This document shows, piece after piece, positions 19,922-27,500 of a stretch of DNA of 64,000 bases. The position numbers and the translations under genes were made by a program. Position 1 is the first letter of the stretch. Each line of letters begins with the position of its first letter. Source of the DNA: Stenotrophomonas maltophilia (GTDB lineage Bacteria > Pseudomonadota > Gammaproteobacteria > Xanthomonadales > Xanthomonadaceae); assembly GCF_023518235.1 (NCBI RefSeq), contig NZ_CP090423.1, forward strand, positions 1,860,001-1,924,000, in the 5' to 3' direction. A model generated the notes under the pieces. That model worked only from the letters and a program-made list of their open reading frames with translations, did no database searches and was not told the DNA's origin.

Positions 19922-19935
19922 TTGATCCAGATCAA
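19922..19935 (+). promoter_or_regulatory. FNR/ANR box
   Basis: TTGAT-CCAG-ATCAA is a perfect match to the FNR/ANR consensus TTGAT-N4-ATCAA. A -10-like TCTACA at 19956-19961 would place the box near -40, the position for class II activation. It lies 62 nt before the hemerythrin ATG, pointing to oxygen-limited induction. Confidence 0.75.
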
Positions 19936-19996
19936 CGCCGCCTGCGGTTGGCGGTTCTACAGTCGGCCCCGACATACGCATGAAGGGGCGCCGGGG

Positions 19997-20458
19997 ATGG
20001 CACTACTGGTCTGGCAGGACGATCTGAACATCGGCATCGATGTGATCGATCAACAACACCGCCGCATCATCGAGATGCTCAACCACCTGCACGTGGCCCA
20101 GGCCAGTCTGCAGCGTGCGGCGGTGGGCGAGGTGATCGACGAGGTGGTGGACTACACCATGTCGCACTTCGCGTTCGAGGAAGAACTGATGGAGGAAGCG
20201 GGCTACCCGTTCTGTGCCGCGCACAAGCGCGTGCATGAGGTCTTCATCAAGCGCGTGGCCGAGTACCGGCTGCGCTTCCAGGCCGGCGAGGACATCAGCG
20301 ACGAGCTGCGCACCATGCTCTCACGCTGGCTGTTCAACCACATCCGCGGCGACGACCAGGCCTATGCCGAGCAGGTCAAGGCGCACCTGAACCAGTTCGC
20401 CCGCGAACACCAGGGCGGCGGTTGGCTGGGGCGCACGCTCAAGCGCTTCTTTGGCTGA
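19997..20458 (+). CDS. Bacteriohemerythrin
   Basis: 153 residues starting [15 protein letters not shown], a start chosen because the open frame upstream runs through the promoter. The diiron ligands are visible: DVIDQQHRR (His), [20 protein letters not shown] (His, Glu, His) and NHIRGDD (His and Asp), in the spacing of McHr-type bacteriohemerythrins. Such proteins bind O2 reversibly, and in methanotrophs and other bacteria deliver or buffer oxygen. The perfect FNR box upstream suggests expression at low oxygen. The 3' end overlaps the convergent MFS gene by 20 nt. Confidence 0.93.
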   Translation: MALLVWQDDLNIGIDVIDQQHRRIIEMLNHLHVAQASLQRAAVGEVIDEVVDYTMSHFAFEEELMEEAGYPFCAAHKRVHEVFIKRVAEYRLRFQAGEDISDELRTMLSRWLFNHIRGDDQAYAEQVKAHLNQFAREHQGGGWLGRTLKRFFG

Positions 20459-21740
20459 GCCACAGCGCGCGACGGTGCAGGGCCACCAGCGCGCACAGGG
20501 TCGCCACCGCGGTCAGGCACAGGTAGTAGCCCACTGCGACCAGGCCGAAACGTTCGGCCAGCCAGGTGGCCAGGTACGGTGCCGGCGCCGCACCGAGGAT
20601 GCCGGCCAGGTTGAATGACAGCGAGGCACCGGTGTAGCGCACTTCCACCGGATAGATCTCGGCCAGGAAGGTACCGCAGGGGCCGTAGGTCAGGCCCATC
20701 AGGAACAACCCCAGGCACAGGAAGGCGGTGACCAGCCACGGACTGTGCGGCTGGAACAGCGGCGCGAACAGCACGCCGAAGCCGATGATCAGCACGCTGG
20801 CGACGATCATCGTGCGGCGCGTACCCCAGCGGTCGCCATAGCGCGCCGACAGCGGGATGCCCAGCGCGAAGAACAGCATGCCGGCCATCTGCATCAGCAG
20901 GAACTGCTCGCGGCTGTAGCCAAGCACGGCGGTGCCATGGCCGAGACTGAACACCGTCATCAGGTAGAACAGCACGAACGTGGCGAACGCGCCCAGCGTG
21001 CCCAGCAGCATCGGCACCGGATGATCGCGCAGTACCGTCCACATCGGCAGCCGCACCGGCGCCTTGCGTTCCAGCGCCTGCTTGAAGTCGGGGGTCTCGT
21101 GGATGTTCAGGCGCACCCACAGGCCAAGGCCGACCAGCAGCGCGCTGGCCACGAACGGAATGCGCCAGCCCCACTGCAGGAAGTCGTCCTGGCTCAGGTA
21201 ACGCCCCAGCAGCAGGAAGATGCCGGCCGACAGCAGGAAGCCGATGGGCGCGCCCAGCTGCGGAAACATGCCATACCAGGCGCGCTTGCCGGGCGGCGCG
21301 TTCTCGGTGGCCAGCAGCACCGCCCCGCCCCACTCGCCGCCCAGCCCCAAGCCCTGCCCGAAACGGCACAGCGCCAGCAGCGCCGGCGCCCACAGGCCGA
21401 TCTGCGCGTGCGTCGGCAGCAGGCCGATCAGCACCGTGGACAGGCCCATGGTCAGCAACGCGGCGACCAGGGTGGCCTTGCGGCCGATGCGGTCGCCGAA
21501 GTGCCCGAACACCGCCGAGCCGACCGGGCGGGCGATGAAGGCCACCGCGAAGGTCGCCAGCGATTGCAGCAGCGCCGCCTGTTCGCTGCTGTCCGGGAAG
21601 AACAGGTGCGGGAACACCAGCACCGCCGCCGTGGCGTAGATGTAGAAATCGAAGAATTCGATGGTGGTGCCGATCAGGCTGGCCAGCAGGACACGACGGG
21701 GGGAATTCACGGGTGGCGCGGCAGCGGTGATCGTCGACAT
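20439..21740 (-). CDS. MFS transporter, MHS (metabolite:H+ symporter) family
   Basis: 433 residues from ATG 21740 ([16 protein letters not shown]); a 26-residue longer form is open but lacks support. Twelve membrane helices. [14 protein letters not shown] (loop 2-3) and [18 protein letters not shown] are signatures of the MHS branch (ShiA, KgtP, ProP, CitA). The substrate is likely a carboxylate, betaine or similar small metabolite and cannot be fixed from sequence. A strong REP palindrome lies upstream. Confidence 0.9.
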   Translation of the reverse strand: MSTITAAAPPVNSPRRVLLASLIGTTIEFFDFYIYATAAVLVFPHLFFPDSSEQAALLQSLATFAVAFIARPVGSAVFGHFGDRIGRKATLVAALLTMGLSTVLIGLLPTHAQIGLWAPALLALCRFGQGLGLGGEWGGAVLLATENAPPGKRAWYGMFPQLGAPIGFLLSAGIFLLLGRYLSQDDFLQWGWRIPFVASALLVGLGLWVRLNIHETPDFKQALERKAPVRLPMWTVLRDHPVPMLLGTLGAFATFVLFYLMTVFSLGHGTAVLGYSREQFLLMQMAGMLFFALGIPLSARYGDRWGTRRTMIVASVLIIGFGVLFAPLFQPHSPWLVTAFLCLGLFLMGLTYGPCGTFLAEIYPVEVRYTGASLSFNLAGILGAAPAPYLATWLAERFGLVAVGYYLCLTAVATLCALVALHRRALWLSQRSA

Positions 21741-21845
21741 CGGCAGTACGGGCAACGGTGGATCGTTCGATTCTGCCACGGGCCGGTGGCTGCACGGGCC
21801 AATGGTTTCAGCCGACACCGATGCCGAAGAAGGGGGCGGGCGCCA

Positions 21846-21922
21846 TTCCGTAGCGTCGAGCTTGCTCGACGGCTGTTTGCTCTTTTGAGGAAGGGCCGTC
21901 GAGCAAGCTCGACGCTACGGAA
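21846..21922. repeat. SMAG REP dimer, 28-bp perfect inverted repeat
   Basis: Arms at 21846-21873 and 21895-21922 are perfect reverse complements built from GTAGCGTCGAGC... units, joined by a T-rich 21-nt spacer. It lies between the MFS gene and the upstream aldehyde dehydrogenase. Confidence 0.88.
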
Positions 21923-21942
21923 CAGCGCAGAACCGGGCGCGG

Positions 21943-23439
21943 TCAGAGCTGGATCCAGGTGGCCTTGATCTCGCTGTACTTGTCGAACGCGTGCAGCGAT
22001 TTGTCGCGACCGTTGCCGGACTGCTTGTAACCGCCGAACGGCGCGGTCATGTCGCCACCGTCCCAGCCGTTCACCCACACACTACCGGCGCGCAGCTGGC
22101 GCGCTACCCGATGGGCGCGGCCGAGATCGCGCGTCCACAGCCCTGCCGCCAGTCCATAACGGCTGTCGTTGGCCAAGCGTACCGCCTCGGCCTCGTCATC
22201 GAAGCCGAGCACCGCCAGCACCGGGCCAAACACCTCCTCCCGCGCCAGCGCCTGCTCCGGCCGCACCTGGTCGAACACCGTAGGTTGCACGTAGCAGCCG
22301 CCAGCCTCCACCTCCGCCCGATGGCCACCCAGCAGCAGACGGGCGCCCTCGCCCTCGGCGCGGGCGATGTCGGCCAGCACCTTGTCCGCGTGCGCGGCGT
22401 CAACCAGCGCCCCCATCGGCGCATCGGCGTCCAGCGGATGACGAGGCTGCATGTGCTGGCCGTAGGCAACCACCTGGCGCACGAAGTCCTCGCGGATCGA
22501 GCGCTGCACCAGCAGCCGCGAGCCGGCGGTACAGACTTCACCCTGGTTGAAGAAGATGCCCTGCGCCACGCCCTTGGCCGCCGCGTCCAGATCCGGCGCG
22601 TCGGCAAACACCAGGTGCGGGCTCTTGCCACCGCACTCCAGCCAGACCCGCTTCAGATTGGAGCGGCCCGCGTACTCCAGCAGCTTCGCGCCAGTGGCCG
22701 TAGAGCCGGTGAAGGCCAGCACGTCCACATCCATGTGCAGGGCCAGAGGCTCGCCGACGCGCGCGCCGTGGCCGGGCAGCACGTTCAGCACGCCGTCCGG
22801 CAGGCCGGCCTCGGCGGCCAGCGCCGCCAGCCGCAGCGCACTCAAGGGCGAACGCTCGGAGGGCTTGAGCACCACCGAATTGCCCATCGCCAGCGCCGGT
22901 GCGATCTTCCAGCAGGCCATCAGCAGCGGGAAATTCCACGGCACGATCGCGGCCACCACGCCGGCGGCCTCGCGCGTGACCAGGCCCAGCTCATGCGGAC
23001 CGGTGGGTGCGATCTCGCCGTACAGCTTGTCCACCGCCTCGGCGGTCCAGGCCAGGCAGCGCACCACGCCGGGCAGGTCGATGCGGCGGGCGTCGCGCAC
23101 CGGCTTGCCCATATCCAGGGTTTCCAGCAGGGCCAGCTCGTCGGCGTGCTTTTCCACCAGCGCCGCCAGCGCCAGCAGCACGCGCTTGCGATGGGCCGGG
23201 CTGGCCTGCGACCAGTGGCCGGCCTCGTAGGCGCGCCGCGCGGCCAGCACCGCGCGCTCCACATCCTGCGCGTCGCAGTCGGCGACCGCCGCCAGTATCC
23301 GCCCGTCGATCGGGCTGATGCAGTCGAAGCGTGCGCCGCTGGCGGCATCGGCGTAGCGGCCATCGATGAAGGCCTGGCCCGGCATCGAAAGGCGCTCGGA
23401 CAGCGCCTGCCAGTAGCTGCGGTCGGGGAAGTCGGCCAT
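21943..23439 (-). CDS. puuC: Gamma-glutamyl-gamma-aminobutyraldehyde dehydrogenase (PuuC-like)
   Basis: 498-residue aldehyde dehydrogenase. Visible motifs are VPWNFPLLMACWK, FTGSTATG, LECGGKSPHLVFADAPD with the catalytic Glu, and FFNQGEVCTAGSRLLV with the nucleophilic Cys. EVCTAGSRLLV and the KSPHLVF block are typical of the PuuC/AldH branch. It would oxidise the aldehyde produced by PuuB to gamma-glutamyl-GABA. It lies 8 kb from the rest of the puu genes and about 100 nt from a divergent omega-aminotransferase. Confidence 0.9.
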   Translation of the reverse strand: MADFPDRSYWQALSERLSMPGQAFIDGRYADAASGARFDCISPIDGRILAAVADCDAQDVERAVLAARRAYEAGHWSQASPAHRKRVLLALAALVEKHADELALLETLDMGKPVRDARRIDLPGVVRCLAWTAEAVDKLYGEIAPTGPHELGLVTREAAGVVAAIVPWNFPLLMACWKIAPALAMGNSVVLKPSERSPLSALRLAALAAEAGLPDGVLNVLPGHGARVGEPLALHMDVDVLAFTGSTATGAKLLEYAGRSNLKRVWLECGGKSPHLVFADAPDLDAAAKGVAQGIFFNQGEVCTAGSRLLVQRSIREDFVRQVVAYGQHMQPRHPLDADAPMGALVDAAHADKVLADIARAEGEGARLLLGGHRAEVEAGGCYVQPTVFDQVRPEQALAREEVFGPVLAVLGFDDEAEAVRLANDSRYGLAAGLWTRDLGRAHRVARQLRAGSVWVNGWDGGDMTAPFGGYKQSGNGRDKSLHAFDKYSEIKATWIQL

Positions 23440-23542
23440 GTCGGGCTCCTTGGAACAGTGTCCCCGGTTATACCGGCGTGGCCGCGACTCCGCCGTGACG
23501 CGGCTGCGCTACATTCACCCTATCGGACCCGATGGAGCCGGC

Positions 23543-24895
23543 ATGAAGCGCCCTGAAAGCGACCTGCACGACCTCACCACCCAGCGCCCCGAGTCACTGG
23601 AGGCGTACTGGATGCCGTTCACCGCCAACCGCCAGTACAAGGCCGCGCCGCGCCTGCTGGTGCGGGCCGAGGGCATGCACTACGAGGATGTGGACGGCCA
23701 CCGGATCCTCGATGGCACGGCCGGCCTGTGGTGCTGCAATGCCGGCCATGCGCGCCCACGGATCGTCAACGCCATCGTCGAACAGGCGCGTACGCTGGAC
23801 TACTCGCCTGCGTTCCAGATGGGCTCGCCACCGGCGTTCGCGCTGGCGCAGCGGTTGGCCGCACTGGCGCCGACGCCGCTGAACCATGTGTTCTTCACCA
23901 GCTCCGGCTCCGAAGCGGTGGATACCGCGATGAAGACGGTGCTGGCCTACCACCGCCAGCGCGGCGAGGGCCAGCGCACACGCTTCATCAGCCGCGAGAA
24001 GGCCTACCACGGCGTGGGTTTCGGTGGCATGGCGCTGGGTGGGCTGTCCAACAACCGCAGGGCCTTCGGCCTGCAGCTGGGCGGCGTTGATTACCTGCGG
24101 CACACCCTGGACCTGCAGCGCAATGCGTTCAGCAAAGGCCTGCCGCGCCAGGGCGCTGAACTGGCCGATGACCTGGAACGGCTGATCGCCCTGCACGATG
24201 CCTCGACGATTGCGGCCGTGTTCGTCGAGCCCATCGCAGGGTCGGCCGGGGTGATCCTGCCCGCGCCGGGTTACCTGCAGCGCCTGCGTGAGCTGTGCGA
24301 CCACCACGGCATCCTGCTGGTATTCGACGAGGTCATCACCGGCTTCGGCCGGCTCGGCATGCCCTTCGCCGCGCAGCGTTTCGGGGTCACGCCGGACCTG
24401 CTGACCTTCGCCAAGGCCGTCAGCAACGGCGCGGTGCCACTGGGCGGCGTGCTGGTCAGCGACGCCGTGCATGCCACCTTGATGCAGGCACCGCCACAGG
24501 CCATCGAACTGTTCCACGGCTACACCTATTCGGGCCACCCGCTGGCCTGCGCGGCGGCCCTGGCCACACTGGAGGTCTACGCCGAGGAGCGCCTGTTCGA
24601 ACGTGCCATCGAACTGGGCGAATACTGGCAGGAATCGCTGCATGCGTTGCAGGGCCTGCCCAATGTGATCGACATCCGCAACTTCGGGCTGGTCGGGGCG
24701 GTCGAGCTGGCGCCACGCCGGGACATGCCCGGCAGCCGCGGCTACGAGGTGTTCCGGCGCTGCTTCCACGACGGCCGGCTGCTGGTGCGCTGTACCGGCG
24801 ACATCATCGCGTTGTCGCCGCCGCTGATCGTGGACAAGGCGCAGATCGACCAGATCACCGGCACCCTGGGCGAGATGATCCGGGCCACCGCCTGA
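23543..24895 (+). CDS. Class III omega-aminotransferase (beta-alanine/GABA-pyruvate type)
   Basis: 450-residue PLP enzyme. YWMPFTANRQYK, FFTSSGSEAVDTAMK, AYHGVGFGG and LLVFDEVITGFGRLG are class III signatures, with the PLP lysine in LTFAKAVSNGAVPLG. It most resembles BauA/AptA omega-amino acid:pyruvate transaminases. Beside puuC it may convert GABA to succinate semialdehyde, filling the PuuE role. Start ATG 23543 has GGAG upstream; the frame is open further 5' but overlaps the divergent promoter. Confidence 0.9.
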   Translation: MKRPESDLHDLTTQRPESLEAYWMPFTANRQYKAAPRLLVRAEGMHYEDVDGHRILDGTAGLWCCNAGHARPRIVNAIVEQARTLDYSPAFQMGSPPAFALAQRLAALAPTPLNHVFFTSSGSEAVDTAMKTVLAYHRQRGEGQRTRFISREKAYHGVGFGGMALGGLSNNRRAFGLQLGGVDYLRHTLDLQRNAFSKGLPRQGAELADDLERLIALHDASTIAAVFVEPIAGSAGVILPAPGYLQRLRELCDHHGILLVFDEVITGFGRLGMPFAAQRFGVTPDLLTFAKAVSNGAVPLGGVLVSDAVHATLMQAPPQAIELFHGYTYSGHPLACAAALATLEVYAEERLFERAIELGEYWQESLHALQGLPNVIDIRNFGLVGAVELAPRRDMPGSRGYEVFRRCFHDGRLLVRCTGDIIALSPPLIVDKAQIDQITGTLGEMIRATA

Positions 24896-24958
24896 GCCCG
24901 GACCGGCGCTGGCGAGCAGGTACAATGGGCGGTTCCGCTCCTGCTCGTTGCCGCGCCC

Positions 24959-25837
24959 ATGGATATCGTCGTCAAAGAAGAACTCAAGGCCTATATCGAC
25001 CCGCTGACCGCGGACGAACATGACGCGCTGGAGCGCAGCATCCTGGCTGAAGGCTGCCGCGATGCGCTGGTGCTGTGGGGCGACGTGCTGGTCGATGGCC
25101 ACAACCGCTTCGGTATCTGCCGCAAGCACGGCCTGCCGTTCAACACCGTGCAGAACACCCGCTTCCAGAGCATGGAAGACGTGCACCTGTGGATGATCGA
25201 GCAGCACCTGGGCCGGCGCAGCGTCTCCGATTTCCAGCGTGGCGTGCTGGCGTTGCGCAAGCGCGACATCCTGGCCGCCCGCAAGCAGGTCGAGCAGGCC
25301 CAGCTGCAGCGCGAAAGCGACGGCACTGCCGACATCATCGACGAGGGCGGCGAAGACAGCCCGCCGTGGGAACCGGCACCTAAGATCAGCCGCGCCGAGC
25401 TGGCCCGCGAAGCCAAGCTGAGCACCAGCCAGGTCGGCATGATCGAACGCATTCATGCCCAGGCCGCGGCCGAAGTGGTGGAAGCGGTCAAGGCCGGTGT
25501 GATCTCGATCAGCGCTGCTGCCGCCGTGGCCGATCTGCCGGAAGACGAGCAACGCGCCGCCGCTGCCGGCGGCAAGGACGAGCTGAAACAGGCCGCCAAG
25601 CGCGTGCGCGAGTCCAAGCGCAAGCCGCGCGCACCGAAGCCTGAACCGGCCGAGATGGACTTCGAGGAAGCAGACGAGGACGAGATCGCCAGCCGCGATG
25701 CCGAAGTGCTGTCGGCGCTGGAGCAGCTGGGTGAGGACGCACCGGCGCTGCGCCGCCGCGTGGTCGCCCTGACCCGCGAGAACGATACCCTGCGTGCGCA
25801 GCTGGCCGCGCTGCGCAAGCAGCTCGAAGCGCTCTGA
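24959..25837 (+). CDS. ParB/Srx-fold DNA-binding-like protein, chromosomal orphan
   Basis: 292 residues. The N-terminal ParB-like nuclease/CTPase fold (about 5-85) has VDGHNRFGICRKHGLPF in place of the GERR box of canonical ParB. A helix-turn-helix-like segment follows (ISRAELAREAKLSTSQVGMIERI, about 140-165). The C-terminus has a charged, Pro/Lys-rich linker and a predicted coiled coil (EQLGEDAPALRRRVVAL to the end). No parA is nearby and the flanks are metabolic genes. Related proteins are often labelled plasmid replication/partition. A -10-like TACAAT lies at 24921-24926. Confidence 0.8.
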   Translation: MDIVVKEELKAYIDPLTADEHDALERSILAEGCRDALVLWGDVLVDGHNRFGICRKHGLPFNTVQNTRFQSMEDVHLWMIEQHLGRRSVSDFQRGVLALRKRDILAARKQVEQAQLQRESDGTADIIDEGGEDSPPWEPAPKISRAELAREAKLSTSQVGMIERIHAQAAAEVVEAVKAGVISISAAAAVADLPEDEQRAAAAGGKDELKQAAKRVRESKRKPRAPKPEPAEMDFEEADEDEIASRDAEVLSALEQLGEDAPALRRRVVALTRENDTLRAQLAALRKQLEAL

Positions 25838-25845
25838 ACCTTTGG

Positions 25846-25921
25846 GTAGTGCCGGCCGCTGGCCGGCAACCCCATGAACGTTCCCGGTGCGTTGTAGTTG
25901 CCGGCCAGCGGCCGGCACTAC
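25846..25921. repeat. SMAG REP dimer (inverted pair)
   Basis: Units at 25846-25868 (GTAGTGCCGGCC...) and 25899-25921 (...GGCACTAC), 30 nt apart, between the ParB-like and DUF445 genes. The same unit type occurs at 4815-4869 and 32664. Confidence 0.85.
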
Positions 25922-25928
25922 TGGCAGG

Positions 25929-25934
25929 TAGACT
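25929..25934 (+). promoter_or_regulatory. -10-like TAGACT placed for a leaderless mRNA
   Basis: TAGACT ends 6 nt before the ATG of the DUF445 gene. A transcript starting at the usual distance would begin at or next to the ATG, leaving no leader. No ribosome-binding site is visible. Confidence 0.45.
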
Positions 25935-25940
25935 TCCGGC

Positions 25941-27227
25941 ATGACGCTTGCCAATGATCCGCGCCGCGCCCAGCTGCGGCGCCTGAAAGCCCTCGCGCTG
26001 GGCCTGCTGCTGTTGATGCTGGCCGGTTTCACGGTCAGCCACTGGCAGGGCGAGCGCGGCATCTGGGCCTGGGTCTCGGCCTTCTGCGAGGCCGCGGCGG
26101 TCGGTGCGCTGGCCGACTGGTTCGCTGTCGTTGCCCTGTTCCGGCGGCCGATGGGCCTGCCGATTCCGCACACCGCGATCATCCCACGCAGCAAGGAGCG
26201 CATCGGCGACAGCCTGGCGCTGTTCGTGCGCGACCAGTTCCTGGAGCCGGGTGTGCTGCTGGCCAAGCTGCAGGTGTTCGATCCGGCCAGCCGCCTCGGT
26301 AGCTGGCTGGCCGACCCGGCGCGCTCGCGGATGCTGGCCGACATGGCCCGCGGCTGGGCATTGCAGGCGCTGGATTTCTTCGATGAGACGGCCGTACGCC
26401 GGCAGCTGCATGCCTTCGTGGTACAGCAGCTGCGGCAGTGGAATGCCGCCGCCACCGCCGGCGAACTGCTGGCCCTGCTGACCGCCGATGGACGCCACCA
26501 GCGCGTGCTGGACGAAGGCCTGCAACGACTGGGGCGCTGGCTGGAGCAGCCGGAAGTGAAGGAGCGCGCCTCGCAGCTGATCGTGCGCTACATCCAGCGC
26601 GAATGGCCGACGCTGTCGAGCACGGTGAACTGGGTCAAGCCGATCGACGAGATCGGCGACAGCCTGGCCGAACGCCTGGCGCGTGCGGTGCTCGAAGAGC
26701 TGCAGCAGGTGCTGGCCGAGCCGCAGCACCCGCTGCGCCAGGACTACGAGACCTGGCTGCAGAACTACGTGCAGCGCCTGCGCGAAGACCCGGCGCTGGC
26801 CGAGCGCATCGAACAGCTCAAGCAGGAAATGATCGACCACCCCGCGCTGCAGGAGTACGTGCAGGGCCTGTGGGCGCGCATCCACGCCAGCCTGCGCGCG
26901 GACCTGCAGCGCGAGGATTCGGCACTGGTTGGCCACCTGCAGCGCAGCCTGGGTTCGCTCGGTGCCAGCCTGCAGGCCGACCCGGCCCTGCGCGAGGCGC
27001 TGAACCAGCATCTGCTGGAAGGTGCGCAACGCCTGACCGGACGCCTGCGCGAGGGCGTGACCACGCATATCGCGCAGACCGTGAAGGGCTGGGACGAGCG
27101 GCACCTGGTGGAGCAGCTGGAACTGAGCGTGGGCCGCGACCTGCAGTTCATCCGCTTCAACGGCACCCTGGTCGGCGGTCTGATCGGCCTGCTGCTGCAC
27201 GCCGCGACTGTGCTCTTCCGCTTCTGA
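25941..27227 (+). CDS. DUF445 family membrane protein
   Basis: 428 residues. An N-terminal hydrophobic helix (ALGLLLLMLAGFTVS) is followed by the family signature EAAAVGALADWFAVVALFRRP (about 50-70) and IPHTAIIPRSKERIG. A long helical middle (about 90-395) follows, and a C-terminal membrane segment (LVGGLIGLLLHAATVLF). DUF445/YjiN-like proteins are inner-membrane proteins of unknown function. The gene starts right after a SMAG dimer. Confidence 0.88.
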   Translation: MTLANDPRRAQLRRLKALALGLLLLMLAGFTVSHWQGERGIWAWVSAFCEAAAVGALADWFAVVALFRRPMGLPIPHTAIIPRSKERIGDSLALFVRDQFLEPGVLLAKLQVFDPASRLGSWLADPARSRMLADMARGWALQALDFFDETAVRRQLHAFVVQQLRQWNAAATAGELLALLTADGRHQRVLDEGLQRLGRWLEQPEVKERASQLIVRYIQREWPTLSSTVNWVKPIDEIGDSLAERLARAVLEELQQVLAEPQHPLRQDYETWLQNYVQRLREDPALAERIEQLKQEMIDHPALQEYVQGLWARIHASLRADLQREDSALVGHLQRSLGSLGASLQADPALREALNQHLLEGAQRLTGRLREGVTTHIAQTVKGWDERHLVEQLELSVGRDLQFIRFNGTLVGGLIGLLLHAATVLFRF

Positions 27228-27272
27228 GATGCGCCCTGCGCCGACGAGTGCCACCCTCACGCTTGATTAACG

Positions 27273-27293
27273 AAATGCGAATGCCTATCATTT
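27273..27293. promoter_or_regulatory. Candidate Fur box
   Basis: On the minus strand the site reads AAATGATAGGCATTCGCATT, three hexamers close to the NATWAT Fur consensus, in an AT-rich island upstream of the TonB receptor. Fe2+-Fur repression of the siderophore receptor operon is inferred. Confidence 0.65.
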
Positions 27294-27500
27294 GCTGATC
27301 GGTTGTACGCTTAGCCAAGCGGGGCACGGAAGCACGCACCCACCCGCCCCTTCGCCCGTGTACATCCCCCGACTACCGGGTCGCCCGCACTGCGCGGGTG
27401 GCGCCCCGTCGATGGGACTCGCTGGGCGACGTGCGCGAAGCGCACGGCCGCTGCGTCTGCGCATTCCATCGCCTGTTTCGTTCTGCATGGAACCGCACCG

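Noticed and set aside
19922..19996. Upstream extension of the hemerythrin frame
   Set aside because: It would translate through the FNR box and promoter; the internal ATG gives the canonical N-terminus.
23594..26455. Very long minus-strand open frame opposite the aminotransferase, ParB-like and DUF445 genes
   Set aside because: It lies antisense to three well-supported genes, is Gln/His/Arg-rich without any domain and reflects GC-rich codon shadows.
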